The position numbers and the translations under genes were made by a program. A model generated the notes under the pieces. That model searched no databases. It was given only the letters and a program-made list of their open reading frames with translations, and was not told where the DNA came from. Source: Verrucomicrobiaceae bacterium (GTDB taxonomy: Bacteria; Verrucomicrobiota; Verrucomicrobiia; Chthoniobacterales; Terrimicrobiaceae). From it: DNA of 56,389 nucleotides. The stretch is from contig QYQL01000091.1 in the NCBI GenBank assembly GCA_007280915.1, positions 1 to 56,389 of the forward strand. Direction: 5' to 3'. Positions 8,751 to 18,479 of this stretch are shown here, piece by piece (the stretch's first letter is position 1; the number at the start of each line of letters is the position of its first letter).

Positions 8751-8847
8751 ACCCTTTATTTATGCGGTTTCCAGAGGGAAACAAGGGTATGGGAAAAGCG
8801 CGGTGAGGGAGGGATTCGAACCCTTCAACAAACCCTGTATTTATCGG
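8751..8847 (+). repeat. Imperfect direct repeat flanking the tRNA-Ser remnant
   Basis: ACCCTTTATTTATGCGG at 8751-8767 and ACCCTGTATTTATCGG at 8832-8847 lie on either side of the tRNA 3' remnant, next to the integrase. They could be integrase arm-type sites or traces of recombination. No gene lies in 8731-8897. Confidence 0.35.
8801..8825 (-). other. tRNA-Ser 3' remnant, attachment-site-like
   Basis: On the minus strand this reads AAGGGTTCGAATC followed by CCTCCCTCACCG. That is a T-arm with a TTCGAAT loop, then the 3' acceptor strand CCTCACC and discriminator G. The acceptor would pair with GGTGAGG, typical of tRNA-Ser. The sequence further 5' (8826-8897) does not fold into the rest of a tRNA, so only the 3' end is present. 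Its position ~75 bp before a tyrosine integrase gene fits the chromosomal half of an attachment site left after insertion into tRNA-Ser. Confidence 0.65.
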
Positions 8848-8897
8848 ACTAAAATCACGGCGTTGACATTTCCTGACGGATTCCTGACAAATTCCGC

Positions 8898-10199
8898 ATG
8901 AAACAAGCTCTTGAAACCATCACGGTTAAAGGTGCGTCCGTCACGATATACTCCACCCCGACAAAGAAAAACGGGAGAAAATACCCAGGCCATACCCTCG
9001 TATATACCGCTGCTGGAAAAAGGAACCGTAAATTTGTCTCAGCTTTCGATGCAGCAAAGAAGACAGCCAAGGCGATTGCCGAGCAACTTTCAGAAGGAAC
9101 CGGGCATGTCCACAGCCTGACCCCGCAGGAAGTTGCCGAATATACAACCGCAGTCCGACTGCTCCGCCAGCACCCGGAAGCGACATTAACAGGAGTCGTC
9201 GCGGAATGGGCACAGTCGCAAACTGCCCTCGGCACCCGTGGCAACTTGTCCGACGCCGTCTCAACTTTTTTACGCGTCTCAGCGGAAACCAAGCTTCCCA
9301 CGATCACCGTGGCCGGCATCCTTACCCGGTTCATGGACGCCAAGAGCCGCGAGGGGCTAACCTCATTCTATCTGGACGACATCGAACGCAAGCTGAAGCG
9401 GTTTTCCAACTCCTTCCGGTGCAATATCGGCAGTATTCAGCCGGAGGAGATCGCACAATGGCTGACGAAGCAGGGAGGCGGGCGGAACGCCAATAATATC
9501 CGGGCATCCGTAGCGACGCTTTTCGGGTTCGCCCGCGATCATGGTTTTCTGCCCCGCGACAAGAAGCACGCAGCCGAACTGGTCAAGAAGCTCAAGGAGA
9601 AAGTTTCCCCAATCGGCATCTACACTCCCGACGATCTGCATGCCATCCTTGCGGTCGCCGAAAAGCGCTTCCTTCCCAGTCTTGCCATCGCGGCTCTAGC
9701 CGGGTTGCGCGTAACAGAGGTTTTCCGGCTGGAATGGGAAGATGTGAAAATCGACCGCAAGCACATCGTTGTTGAGGCGAGCAAGTCAAAGACCGCTTCA
9801 CGCCGTATCGTGCCTATCCTGCCAGCCCTTGAGCAATGGCTGGTCCCATATGTAAAGAAAGTGGGGCACGTTGCTCCAGAATATCACAATCTTGAGAACA
9901 TTTCCCGGGTGTTCACTGCCGCCTGCGAAGCGGCAGGTGTAACACCGCAGCGAAACGGGTTCCGGCACAGCTTCGCCTCGTATCGGCTCGCCGCCGTGAA
10001 ATCCGCCGACCAAGTTGCGCTCGAAATGGGTAATTCCCCGCGCAAGTTGTTCGAGAACTACCGCGAACTTGTCACCGAGGAGGACGCCCAGGACTGGTTC
10101 GACGTGGCCCCCGGAGCGATCCCTCCGGCTCAAAAGCGTAAGGAGAGGGCGAAGGCGAAAGCCAAGAAGGCGATTCCGATGCCACGTAGGGCGGCATAG
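8898..10199 (+). CDS. Tyrosine recombinase / integrase
   Basis: A 433-residue site-specific recombinase with a SAM-like N-terminal core-binding region and a C-terminal catalytic domain. Catalytic residues visible are Arg in 'LAGLRVTEVFRLEW' (about 269), Lys in the beta-hairpin 'EASKSKTASRR', Arg in 'NGFRHSFASYRLA' (about 355) and the nucleophile Tyr in 'LFENYRELV' (about 386). The usual His of HxxR is Asn and the usual LGH is 'MGN', as in integrases I associate with Verrucomicrobiota and Planctomycetota. It sits beside a tRNA-Ser remnant, its probable target. The C-terminus ends in a Lys/Arg/Ala-rich tail. Confidence 0.9.
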   Translation: MKQALETITVKGASVTIYSTPTKKNGRKYPGHTLVYTAAGKRNRKFVSAFDAAKKTAKAIAEQLSEGTGHVHSLTPQEVAEYTTAVRLLRQHPEATLTGVVAEWAQSQTALGTRGNLSDAVSTFLRVSAETKLPTITVAGILTRFMDAKSREGLTSFYLDDIERKLKRFSNSFRCNIGSIQPEEIAQWLTKQGGGRNANNIRASVATLFGFARDHGFLPRDKKHAAELVKKLKEKVSPIGIYTPDDLHAILAVAEKRFLPSLAIAALAGLRVTEVFRLEWEDVKIDRKHIVVEASKSKTASRRIVPILPALEQWLVPYVKKVGHVAPEYHNLENISRVFTAACEAAGVTPQRNGFRHSFASYRLAAVKSADQVALEMGNSPRKLFENYRELVTEEDAQDWFDVAPGAIPPAQKRKERAKAKAKKAIPMPRRAA

Positions 10200-10621
10200 A
10201 AACTGACATTTTCGCAAACGAAATGCGTCAGGTGTCAACAGCCCGGAAAGTTGCCTCAAAAAAAACCTTTTGCTTTTTCGCGAGAAATGGATTTATTTTT
10301 TCCTATTGCGCAAGATCGAAAGATCCCATGTGCGCGATCACAAAGCCGCTTAGTAACAGAGCGGGCTCGCACTAAATGAGTTAAGGCTCATTTGGTTTTG
10401 TCACAGAAACTCAACCCCGATCATCAGCACGCGAACTCCGAAGATTCGGAGACATTCGCGGTTGGTTTGGCCTGCCAGCGGCGTCTGGCGGAGGCCATCG
10501 GGGGAGCAACCAGATCGGATCGTTCGCGGTTCGATTTGGTGCGGTTCCACAATTTCGACCCCCGTGTGGGGGGCGATGTGGAACTCGCGTGCTTGCAGAG
10601 AGACCGAAGACCGAAACTAGA
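10200..10621. other. Non-coding interval with one clear hairpin
   Basis: No convincing gene. At 10374-10393 there is a perfect 7-bp stem AAATGAG/CTCATTT with loop TTAAGG, followed by GGTTTTG, a possible weak terminator for the integrase transcript. The rest is AT-richer than its surroundings and may hold promoters for the excisionase/primase genes. Confidence 0.35.
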
Positions 10622-10825
10622 ATGCGAGAAAATATCGAAAGTCAAAATCAGAGCGGCGGACGGGTCCTTCGACCCGTTCACGTCGCGCATCGTCTCGACG
10701 TGAAGGTAGAGACAGTTTGGAGCTGGTGTCGTAGCGGCAAGATGCCGCACATCAGGCTATCCGCAAGGAACTTGCGTATCCGCGAGGAAGACCTGGAGGC
10801 CTTCCTACGCAGTCACACGCGGTAA
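10622..10825 (+). CDS. Excisionase-like helix-turn-helix protein
   Basis: A 67-residue protein of the MerR/excisionase HTH type: 'LRPVHVAHRLDVKVETVWSW', 'GKMPHIRLSARNLRI' and 'EEDLEAFLRSH' follow the winged-helix pattern of Xis-like proteins that bend DNA and steer integrase towards excision. The frame is also open from a GTG at 10589; I chose ATG 10622 because the domain begins soon after, but the start is uncertain. Its place between the integrase and the replication gene supports a directionality or regulatory role. Confidence 0.7.
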   Translation: MRENIESQNQSGGRVLRPVHVAHRLDVKVETVWSWCRSGKMPHIRLSARNLRIREEDLEAFLRSHTR

Positions 10826-10957
10826 TACCGCCAACTCCCCGCTGTCGGATGACCGGCAGCGGGGAACCCAACAAAATTATGAAATTTACATCAGAGGAAA
10901 AAGTGCCAGCAACCGCAGGCAAAGAGTTCGAAGGACAGATACGAAAGGAGAGGCAAA

Positions 10958-11275
10958 ATGAGCAGCAAGCTCGACAGCATCATTAACCTGGCGCTACATC
11001 CGACGACTCCCGAGGGAGAATGGATGGCCGCAGCCGTCGCTTATATCCGGATACAACGGAAAATGGGAGCGACTTCGTTGCCGGGCGCGGAGTCCGCGTC
11101 GACGAAAATGGGAAATGAGATAATTCGTTTTGGGCAATACCGCGGCAGGACCGCTGCTTGGATTGCCAAAAACGACCCGTGTTACGGGGAGTGGCTATTT
11201 GCCACAGCAGCGAGGGTGCCGCCGGAGTTCCGGCAGATCCTCCGCAGAGCACTTGATCAGGAGTATTCAAAATGA
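10958..11275 (+). CDS. Small protein with an exonuclease-X C-terminal/DUF3820-like motif
   Basis: A 105-residue protein preceded by a good ribosome site (AGGAGAGG, 6 bases before ATG). Its second half, 'IRFGQYRGRTAAWIAKNDPCYGEWLF', matches the short domain of the type 'FGKYKGK...DPxYxxWL' found in DUF3820 proteins and at the C-terminus of some exonucleases. The function is unknown. It overlaps the primase gene by ATGA (11272-11275), so the two are made together, which suggests a role in element replication or DNA processing. Confidence 0.65.
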   Translation: MSSKLDSIINLALHPTTPEGEWMAAAVAYIRIQRKMGATSLPGAESASTKMGNEIIRFGQYRGRTAAWIAKNDPCYGEWLFATAARVPPEFRQILRRALDQEYSK

Positions 11276-13464
11276 GCATTGCACCAAGCACACCACTTGG
11301 CTTTTGCACGAGCCACAGCAACAATGAGCCGACGACGATCACTCTGGAGGAGTTCGTCACGATGATCCGTAACCCGGCACCGGATGTGGTGCGGAACGTT
11401 GCGGGTGCCAGGGAGGCATATCGCAGCGCGGGAGGAGGGAGGGATGGCAAGGACGCCGCCAAGCCCTTCAAAAACAATCTACCGTGCGTCACGATCAGCG
11501 CGACAGGCACGCGAAAAAAACCGGAGATCGCCACCGGGCTGGTGAGTGTTGATCTCGACGAACTGGGCGAGCGGATCGGGGAGATTCGCTCGAAACTGGC
11601 CGGAGATCCTCACATGGTTACGGTCTTCGCATCGCCATCTGGAGGTGGCCTGAAGGCGGCAATGAGGGTTCCGGTTATCCCAAGTGGACCGGAGAAGGGA
11701 ATGAGAGACGCACACCGGAGGAACTTCCGGGCGACGCAGGCATATTGCGAGAAGATCTTCAGCATAGCGCCCGACAGCTCGACATGCGATCTCCTTCGGC
11801 TCTGCTATGTCTCCCATGACCCGGAGTGTTCACTCAATCTCGATGCCCATGAGCTGGACGTCGAGAAATGGAGTCCGCCGGAGAAGGCGCGGGGCTCCAA
11901 GGGGCCCGACGGCGATAGAAATGGGGATGTCCCTCGACACGTCGTCGAGGCCATGCTGCTGTCAATTCCACCCCGGCCGGCCCGGGAGCATTGGCTGAAA
12001 ATCTCTGCAGCCGTGAGGAATTCCCTGGGGGATGACGTTGCCGCCATCGAAATGCTGCAAAGCTGGTCTCCGGAGGAGGAGCCGGGAGAATATGAAAAAC
12101 TCCTGAGCTCCCCCTTTGAGCAGATCACGTTCGGAACGCTTAACCACTACGCCGCGGAACACGGATATGGTGGCGTGGTTCGCAGGTTCTTCTACGCCGG
12201 AAAGGGCGGGTTTGCCATGGAAGGCGGCCAGGAATTCATTCCTTTGACCAGCGAAAAGGCGGTCATCCAGCACTTGCACTCAGACTACGGCATCCCACCG
12301 GAGGTGGTGGATAAAGTCCTGTGCAGGATACGCGAAGAGCAGCACGTGAAGCACATCGGAAACATCGCGGGGCACCAGCCGGGCCTATACACGTTCAATG
12401 GGGACAAGTTCCTTGTAACTAGAGGGCCGAAGATCATCGCTGGCACCGAGATGACGGGGACGTTTGTCTATGGCTTCCTCCGCGCTTTGCTCCACGACGA
12501 GCATTACCCGGAGCAATTCCCGAGGTTCCTCCATTGGCTCGCACATTGTCGCAGAGCGGTTATTGCGGGAAAACGGGGACAGACACCAGCGTTGGCACTT
12601 GCGGGTTCCAGCTTGGATGGGAAAAGTCTCGCCATCGAGATCATCAAGCGCGGCCTCGGGGGCCGCGCGGAGAAGGCATATCAGTTCCTATCTGGAGATG
12701 ACCGCTTCAACAGCGAATTGGCCGGAGCTGAACTGTTGGTGTCCGATGACGATGCGGCTTCAAAAGACAACAGGGCCAGACACCAACTCGCGCAGGCAAT
12801 AAAGTCGAACCTGTTTGCCTCAGACATGCGGGTTCGAGGTATGCATTCAACTGCGTTCAGTTGTGCGCCGGTACATGCAGTTGTCTTCGCAACCAACTCG
12901 GACCCCCAGCAGCTCCGGGTTCTGCCGGAGTTGGATGAGAGCATGAGGGATAAAATCATGCTAATGAAGACGAAGCCCTCGAAACTCCCGGAAGACATCG
13001 CCGGCAGACAGGATAAAATCAGCAGGCTATTGGATGAAGACTTGCCGGGGTTCCTCGGCTTTCTCGACAAATTGGATTTGTCGGGCGCCTACGACCGAGG
13101 CCGTCTGAAGTGCTTCTGGCATCCTGAAATCGTCGAGGCCATCGGCGAATTGTCTCCAGAGAAGCAGTTGCTTGAGCTCATTCACCAAGACGGTGCTGTG
13201 GAAACCGCCATTGCCAAGACGGGCAAATGGGTTGGCACCGCTTCGATGTTGCATGGGTTGCTGACAGAAAGATCGGTGCCTACACATCATGCGGCAACGC
13301 GTCTCTTCTCGTGGCCCACTGCTTGCGGAACCTTTCTGGGCAGATTGGCTGATGCCAAGGGGACAGGAGTATCCCGAGGGCCAAAGAACCCGAACAAGAT
13401 CCAAACCTACATTATTACTCAGGCGCCGCCGGCACCGCCACAAACTCGGGGAGGAGGAGTGTAG
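11272..13464 (+). CDS. Mobile-element primase/helicase-like protein (VirE_N / PriCT / P-loop)
   Basis: A 730-residue multidomain replication protein. Residues ~45-190 match the BT4734/VirE N-terminal primase-like domain ('GLVSVDLDELGERI', 'VFASPSGGGLKAAMRVP'). Residues ~220-290 resemble the primase C-terminal PriCT_2 domain ('HWLKISAAVRNSLGDD'). From ~440 there is an NTPase domain with a Walker-A-like 'AGSSLDGKSLAIEI' and a likely Walker B/sensor region ('ELLVSDDDAASKD', 'VFATNSDPQQ'). Such proteins start replication of integrative elements or satellites. It follows the small DUF3820-like gene by ATGA and is closed by a strong terminator at 13587-13615. Confidence 0.8.
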   Translation: MSIAPSTPLGFCTSHSNNEPTTITLEEFVTMIRNPAPDVVRNVAGAREAYRSAGGGRDGKDAAKPFKNNLPCVTISATGTRKKPEIATGLVSVDLDELGERIGEIRSKLAGDPHMVTVFASPSGGGLKAAMRVPVIPSGPEKGMRDAHRRNFRATQAYCEKIFSIAPDSSTCDLLRLCYVSHDPECSLNLDAHELDVEKWSPPEKARGSKGPDGDRNGDVPRHVVEAMLLSIPPRPAREHWLKISAAVRNSLGDDVAAIEMLQSWSPEEEPGEYEKLLSSPFEQITFGTLNHYAAEHGYGGVVRRFFYAGKGGFAMEGGQEFIPLTSEKAVIQHLHSDYGIPPEVVDKVLCRIREEQHVKHIGNIAGHQPGLYTFNGDKFLVTRGPKIIAGTEMTGTFVYGFLRALLHDEHYPEQFPRFLHWLAHCRRAVIAGKRGQTPALALAGSSLDGKSLAIEIIKRGLGGRAEKAYQFLSGDDRFNSELAGAELLVSDDDAASKDNRARHQLAQAIKSNLFASDMRVRGMHSTAFSCAPVHAVVFATNSDPQQLRVLPELDESMRDKIMLMKTKPSKLPEDIAGRQDKISRLLDEDLPGFLGFLDKLDLSGAYDRGRLKCFWHPEIVEAIGELSPEKQLLELIHQDGAVETAIAKTGKWVGTASMLHGLLTERSVPTHHAATRLFSWPTACGTFLGRLADAKGTGVSRGPKNPNKIQTYIITQAPPAPPQTRGGGV

Positions 13465-13586
13465 GAGGCTTCTGCCCACTTCTTAATACCAAAAGAAAAA
13501 GAAAGAAAGCAGGGGGTAAGGAGACGACTTCGTCAAGATATTGAAATTTGTCTCCTACCCTCCTCCCGGTTGGGAGGAATGCAACC

Positions 13587-13615
13587 GAGGGGCGGCTGGG
13601 AAACAGCCGCCTCTC
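13587..13615 (+). terminator. Rho-independent terminator after the primase gene
   Basis: A 12-bp stem (13587-13598 with 13604-13615, one G-T pair) and 5-nt loop GGAAA, followed by CACCTTTTTT. A smaller hairpin CCTCCC-GGTT-GGGAGG (13562-13577) lies just before it. This separates the replication genes from the restriction operon that begins at 13700. Confidence 0.75.
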
Positions 13616-13699
13616 ACCTTTTTGTGGACGTGCATTTTTCCGAAATGCCGGTCATGATCTGCGCCCGTCACGCCGCAATCTGTCCGACTCTTTCCACCG

Positions 13700-16378
13700 A
13701 TGACCCGCGAAAAAATCACGCTTTCCCAGCTCGAATCTTTCCTCTTCAAGTCGGCGGACATCCTGCGCGGGAAGATGGATGCCTCGGAGTTCAAGGAGTT
13801 CATCTTTGGGATGTTGTTTTTGAAGAGGCTGTCGGACGAGTTCGAGCTCAAGCGGGACGCCATCCGGAAGGAATATGCCCACCTCCGGGATCAGCCGGAG
13901 TTGCTGGCGGAGTTGCTGGAGGACAAGACGACCTACGGCGAGACGTTTTTTGTCCCGGTCCGGGCGCGGTGGCATGAGTCCTGGACCGACGAGAACGGCG
14001 ACGAGGTTCCGGCGCTCAAGGATCTCAAGCACGACATCGGCAACATGCTCAACAAGGCGATTGCCGCCGTGGAGGATGAGAACGACGCCCTGGCCGGGGT
14101 GCTGAAGAACAACATCGACTTCAACGCGGTCAAAGGGAAAACCAAGATCCCGGACCAGAAGTGGAAGGACCTCCTCGACCATTTCAGCCAGCCGGGCTTC
14201 GTCCTGGTGAATGACAACTTCGAGTTCCCGGACCTCCTCGGGGCCGCCTACGAATACCTGATCAAATTCTTCGCCGACAGCGCGGGCAAAAAGGGCGGCG
14301 AATTCTACACCCCCGGCGAAGTCGTCCGTCTCCTCGTGCAGATCATCAAGCCCCAGGCCGGGCATGAGATTTACGATCCCACCATGGGCTCGGGCGGGTT
14401 TCTCATCCAAAGCCACCAATACGTCGAGGAGCAGGGGCAGAACCCGAACGACCTCGCGCTCTTCGGCCAGGACTCGAATGGCACGGTCTGGTCGATCTGC
14501 GTGATGAACATGATCCTCCACAACATCACCCGGTTCACGATCGAGAACGGGGACACCCTGGAGGATCCGCTCATCCTTGAGCACGGGAGCGTCCGGAAGT
14601 TCGACAGGGTCATTGCCAACCCGCCATTTTCCCAGAATTACAGCCGGGCCACGCTCAAGTTCCCTTCCCGGTTCCGCGAGTGGTGCCCGGAGACGGGGAA
14701 AAAGGCGGACCTCATGTTCGTCCAGCACATGGTCGCCAGCCTGAAAGCCGGTGGTCACCTGGCCACGATCATGCCGCACGGCGTCCTTTTCCGTGGCGGC
14801 AAGGAGAAGCTCATCCGCGAGCTGCTCATCAACGACGACGTGATCGAGGCGATTATCAGCCTGCCGCCCGGCCTGTTCTACGGCACCGGCATCCCGGCCT
14901 GCGTCATCGTCATCAACAAAAACAAGCCCGACGCCCTGCGCGACCAGGTTCTCTTCATCAATGCCGACCGCGAGTTCGCCGAGGGCAAGAACCAGAACAA
15001 ACTCCGCCCGGAGGACATCGAGAAGATCGACTTCGTCTTCACCCACAAGCGCGAGCTGCCGAAATACAGCCGCCTCGTCACCAAGGCGGAGATCGTCGAG
15101 AAACACGACTACAACCTGAATATCCGCCGCTTCGTGGACAACACCCCGGACCCGGAACCGGAGGACGTGCAGGCCCACCTGATCGGCGGCATCCCGGAAT
15201 CCGAAGTGCTCAGTGTTCAGAATTCCGTTTTCAGGGATAAATTCGGGATCGAAACCGCCACGCTATTCCGGCCGGAGCGCGAGGGCTATCTGGCGTTTGT
15301 GGATGCCATCGACCGCAAGGCCGCGATCAAGCCGTTGATCGAGGGCGAGGCCTCGGTGGTGCGCACGCTCACCGGCCACCGGGAGGCCCTGCAATCGTGG
15401 TGGGAGATCGCCCGGCATGACTTCGCCCAGCTCCGGGAGGGTAAGAAAATGCCCGAGGTTCGGCAGGAATTGCTCTCGACCCTGAAGACCCGGTTCATCC
15501 CGCTCGGAATCCTCGACGAATTCCAGAGCGCCGGGGTCTTCGTGAACTGGTGGCAGCAGATCCGCTACGACCTGAAAACCATCGTCTCCACCGGCTGGCA
15601 TCACACCCTCATCCCTGACTCCTACCTCGTCGCCGCCTTCTTCCAAGCGGAGGCCGATGCCATCGAGGCACTGGAGGCCGCCATCAATGAGGCCCAGAGC
15701 CAACTGGCAGAGGCAGTGGAAGCCGGGCAGGAATTGGCCGCCTACGAGCCGGAGGAGGACGAATCCGTCACCGCCGCCGTCATCAAGGATGCCCTGAAGG
15801 CCCTCATTGATGACCTCAAGGGCAGCACCGGCGAATCCGCCAAAAAGGAGCTGAAGGCCCTGCAAGCCCAGGAAAAAGCGATCACCGCGCTGGAGAAGCG
15901 CATCAAGGACAGCAAGGGCGAACTCCACACCCTGACGGCGGAACTCGACCTCAAGCTTCAGCTCAAGCGTCTCGGCGCCGAAGATTTCAAAGCCGAGAGC
16001 GAGCAGCTTCTCCGGCAAGCGCAGGCCCAACTCGCGGCCTTGGACGCCACGAACAAGGAGGAGAAAAAGCGGATCACCGCCCTGACGAAAGACCGGGCCG
16101 CCCTCGAAGCCCGGCTCGCCAAGACCGATGCCCTGTTCGCATCCATCGGCGGCAGGCTCACCGACGAGGAGGCCAAGACGCTCATCCTGAAAAAACTCCA
16201 CGACGTGGCCACCGGCGAACTCGACCGCTACCTCAATGCCGCCAAGCGCGCATTGATTCAGTCTGTCGAAAACCTCTGGGATAAATACGCCGTCTCCAGC
16301 CGGGCGCTGGAGGCCGAACGCACGGAGACCCTCGCGGCGCTGGATGGGTTTTTGAAAGGGCTGGGGTATTTGAAATGA
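13700..16378 (+). CDS. hsdM: Type I restriction-modification methyltransferase HsdM with long C-terminal extension
   Basis: An 892-residue adenine-N6 methyltransferase subunit. The N-terminal HsdM helical domain ('[27 protein letters not shown]' region) precedes the SAM motif 'DPTMGSGGF' (about 225) and catalytic motif 'ANPPFSQNY' (about 306). It methylates host DNA as M2S and joins HsdR in R2M2S. Normal HsdM is ~500 residues; the extra ~370 at the C-terminus (about 600-890) are long Glu/Lys/Ala-rich helices, probably coiled coil. The gene starts an operon whose next gene, hsdS, overlaps by ATGA. Confidence 0.93.
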   Translation: MTREKITLSQLESFLFKSADILRGKMDASEFKEFIFGMLFLKRLSDEFELKRDAIRKEYAHLRDQPELLAELLEDKTTYGETFFVPVRARWHESWTDENGDEVPALKDLKHDIGNMLNKAIAAVEDENDALAGVLKNNIDFNAVKGKTKIPDQKWKDLLDHFSQPGFVLVNDNFEFPDLLGAAYEYLIKFFADSAGKKGGEFYTPGEVVRLLVQIIKPQAGHEIYDPTMGSGGFLIQSHQYVEEQGQNPNDLALFGQDSNGTVWSICVMNMILHNITRFTIENGDTLEDPLILEHGSVRKFDRVIANPPFSQNYSRATLKFPSRFREWCPETGKKADLMFVQHMVASLKAGGHLATIMPHGVLFRGGKEKLIRELLINDDVIEAIISLPPGLFYGTGIPACVIVINKNKPDALRDQVLFINADREFAEGKNQNKLRPEDIEKIDFVFTHKRELPKYSRLVTKAEIVEKHDYNLNIRRFVDNTPDPEPEDVQAHLIGGIPESEVLSVQNSVFRDKFGIETATLFRPEREGYLAFVDAIDRKAAIKPLIEGEASVVRTLTGHREALQSWWEIARHDFAQLREGKKMPEVRQELLSTLKTRFIPLGILDEFQSAGVFVNWWQQIRYDLKTIVSTGWHHTLIPDSYLVAAFFQAEADAIEALEAAINEAQSQLAEAVEAGQELAAYEPEEDESVTAAVIKDALKALIDDLKGSTGESAKKELKALQAQEKAITALEKRIKDSKGELHTLTAELDLKLQLKRLGAEDFKAESEQLLRQAQAQLAALDATNKEEKKRITALTKDRAALEARLAKTDALFASIGGRLTDEEAKTLILKKLHDVATGELDRYLNAAKRALIQSVENLWDKYAVSSRALEAERTETLAALDGFLKGLGYLK

Positions 16379-17682
16379 GGGCAACCTCAGAGATTTATGG
16401 AGTGCCGCTGTCAAGTTTGGCTGACATCAACCCGTCCAGGCTGACTGGTTCGTTGCAGCCCTCGGATGAAGTCTCGTTCATTCCTATGGGTGATGTCAGC
16501 GAAAGTGGTCGCTGGTTGGGCAACCAAACCCGCAGACTATCCGAAGTTCAGAACGGTTTCACTTGCTTCGCAGAGGGCGACGTCCTTTTTGCTAAAATCA
16601 CGCCATGCATGGAAAACGGCAAAGGCTGTCTCGCAACGGGGCTGTCGAATTCTGTTGGCTTTGGCTCGACGGAGTTTCATGTCTTGCGCGCCAAGAATCA
16701 TTCGGATGCTGGCTATATTTACCAATGGTCAACGTATCAGGACCTCCGGAAAGCAGCGCGAAACTCCATGACAGGATCGGCCGGGCAACAGCGTGTTCCC
16801 GCCGACTTCTTCGAGAAGTTTCTTGTTCCGGCACCTCCCAAATCCGAACAAACCAAAATCGCCGAGATCCTCTCGACGGTGGACCGGGCTATTTCGCAGA
16901 CGGAAGCCCTGATCGCCAAGCAGCAGCGCCTCAAGACCGGCCTCATGCAGGACCTCCTCACCCGTGGCATCGACGAACACGGCAACCTCCGGTCCGAACA
17001 AACCCACCAGTTCAAAGACTCCCCGCTGGGACGGATCCCGGTTGAGTGGGAGGTGAAAAGGCTCGGAAGTTTGCTCGCCAACATCAACCAAGGTTGGAGC
17101 CCGGACTGTGAAGCTGACGCAGCTGCGCAAGGGGAGTGGGGTATCCTCAAGACTACCGCCGTGGTGTGGGAAGGTTATCAAGACCACGAAAACAAAGAGT
17201 TGCCACGAATTCTGACACCGCGACCACATCTGGAAATCCAGGCAGGAGATCTACTGATGACGCGAGCCGGTCCAAATTCGCGGGTGGGAGTAATCGCCTA
17301 CGTCTATTGCACTCGCAGTAAGCTGATGCTCTCAGACAAAATCTACAGACTTGTTCCCACAAAGGAGGCAGAAGGTAGATTTCTTTGCTACTCATTGTCC
17401 TCATCGGGGTCGCAGCGCCATTTGTCGAATCTCAAAACCGGGATGGCTGAGTCTCAGACGAACATTTCTCAGGAGATAGTAAAAGCATTGATGACGGTGT
17501 GCCCTCCGTCGGCGGAGCAATCTCTCATTGCAGACCGCCTTGACCATATCTCAGGCGAATCAAACAAGAGCACAACGGTTCTCTCTAAACTCCGCGCCCT
17601 GAAAACCGCCCTGATGCAAGACCTGCTGACCGGGCGGAAGCGGGTGACGGATTTGCTCGACAAAACAGAGGAGGCAGCATGA
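16375..17682 (+). CDS. hsdS: Type I restriction-modification specificity subunit HsdS
   Basis: A 435-residue protein with two target-recognition domains, each followed by a conserved helical spacer: '[19 protein letters not shown]...LMQDLLTRG' at about 155-205 and '[15 protein letters not shown]...[11 protein letters not shown]' at about 375-425. Each domain reads half of a split DNA target and the helices set the spacing. The second domain is AT-richer than the flanking spacers, as expected for recombining HsdS. It overlaps hsdM upstream and the Abi_C gene downstream, both by ATGA. Confidence 0.93.
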   Translation: MRATSEIYGVPLSSLADINPSRLTGSLQPSDEVSFIPMGDVSESGRWLGNQTRRLSEVQNGFTCFAEGDVLFAKITPCMENGKGCLATGLSNSVGFGSTEFHVLRAKNHSDAGYIYQWSTYQDLRKAARNSMTGSAGQQRVPADFFEKFLVPAPPKSEQTKIAEILSTVDRAISQTEALIAKQQRLKTGLMQDLLTRGIDEHGNLRSEQTHQFKDSPLGRIPVEWEVKRLGSLLANINQGWSPDCEADAAAQGEWGILKTTAVVWEGYQDHENKELPRILTPRPHLEIQAGDLLMTRAGPNSRVGVIAYVYCTRSKLMLSDKIYRLVPTKEAEGRFLCYSLSSSGSQRHLSNLKTGMAESQTNISQEIVKALMTVCPPSAEQSLIADRLDHISGESNKSTTVLSKLRALKTALMQDLLTGRKRVTDLLDKTEEAA

Positions 17683-18479
17683 GTTCCCTCACGGCTGCTG
17701 ACCGTCATGCCCTTGAGAGTTTCCTCGGCATGTCGGGCGGGTATGTTCTGAGCTTCAATGATCGGTCGTTCGCGGAATTTGTCTTCGAGGCCGTTGGGGT
17801 GGACATCCATGACGATCAATTCACGTTTGAAGGCACATCGAAAGCCAAGAAATTGCGGGCATTCTGGAAAATTCAACCCGATCACCTCACAGGAAAACTC
17901 TTGCTGGCTCTTGCTGACTACAAGGCCGAACTGCCTGGCGAGCCGACCGCGGAAGAGATCAAGCTGGCCGACAAATGCCGACACATTGGCACCCGGCTTC
18001 TTGCGGGAACACCTCGACTTGCCCCCCTCAAAGCACAGGCCAAAATCCTCAATGCCGGCCACCTCGCCGAGCAGATTCGCAGGCTGGAGGATTGCGTCGA
18101 ATCCGACCCGAGCCTCGCAATCGGCACGGCAAAGGAGCTCGTAGAGACCTGCTGCAAAACCATCTTGGCCGAGCGGGGAAAAGGAATTTCAGGCAGTCCC
18201 GATGTTTCGACCCTGACGAAGGAAACTCTCAAAGAACTCAAACTAGTTCCGGAGGGAATCCCGGAAACGGCACGCGGCGCGGAGGTAATCAAACGGCTCT
18301 TGAACAACCTTGGCACCATTGGCAATGGGCTCGCCGAATTGCGGGGCCTCTACGGAACCGGGCACGGCAAACATGGAAGCGCGTCAGGACTCAGCGCTCG
18401 CCACGCGAAACTCGCAGTGGGTGCGGCCGCGACACTGACAGTCTTTCTTTTCGAGACGCACCACGAAACAAAATCATGA
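17679..18479 (+). CDS. Abortive-infection C-terminal (Abi_C) domain protein
   Basis: A 266-residue protein whose C-terminal half carries the Abi_C signature 'GLAELRGLYGTGHGK...LSARHAKLAVGAAATLTVFLF'. This domain is found in abortive-infection and other phage-defence proteins and is often embedded in type I restriction loci. The N-terminal half ('LESFLGMSGGYVLSFNDRSFAEF') matches proteins usually paired with it. No catalytic motif is obvious. It overlaps hsdS upstream and the DUF262 gene downstream by ATGA, so it is made with the restriction system. A role as a defence accessory or toxin is inferred. Confidence 0.78.
   Translation: MSSLTAADRHALESFLGMSGGYVLSFNDRSFAEFVFEAVGVDIHDDQFTFEGTSKAKKLRAFWKIQPDHLTGKLLLALADYKAELPGEPTAEEIKLADKCRHIGTRLLAGTPRLAPLKAQAKILNAGHLAEQIRRLEDCVESDPSLAIGTAKELVETCCKTILAERGKGISGSPDVSTLTKETLKELKLVPEGIPETARGAEVIKRLLNNLGTIGNGLAELRGLYGTGHGKHGSASGLSARHAKLAVGAAATLTVFLFETHHETKS

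Noticed and set aside
10392-10703. 103-codon open frame after the integrase
   Set aside because: No ribosome site or recognisable motif, overlaps the better excisionase-like gene in another frame.
13652-15178. 508-codon minus-strand open frame opposite hsdM
   Set aside because: Low-complexity shadow of the GC-rich hsdM gene; hsdM has clear catalytic motifs.
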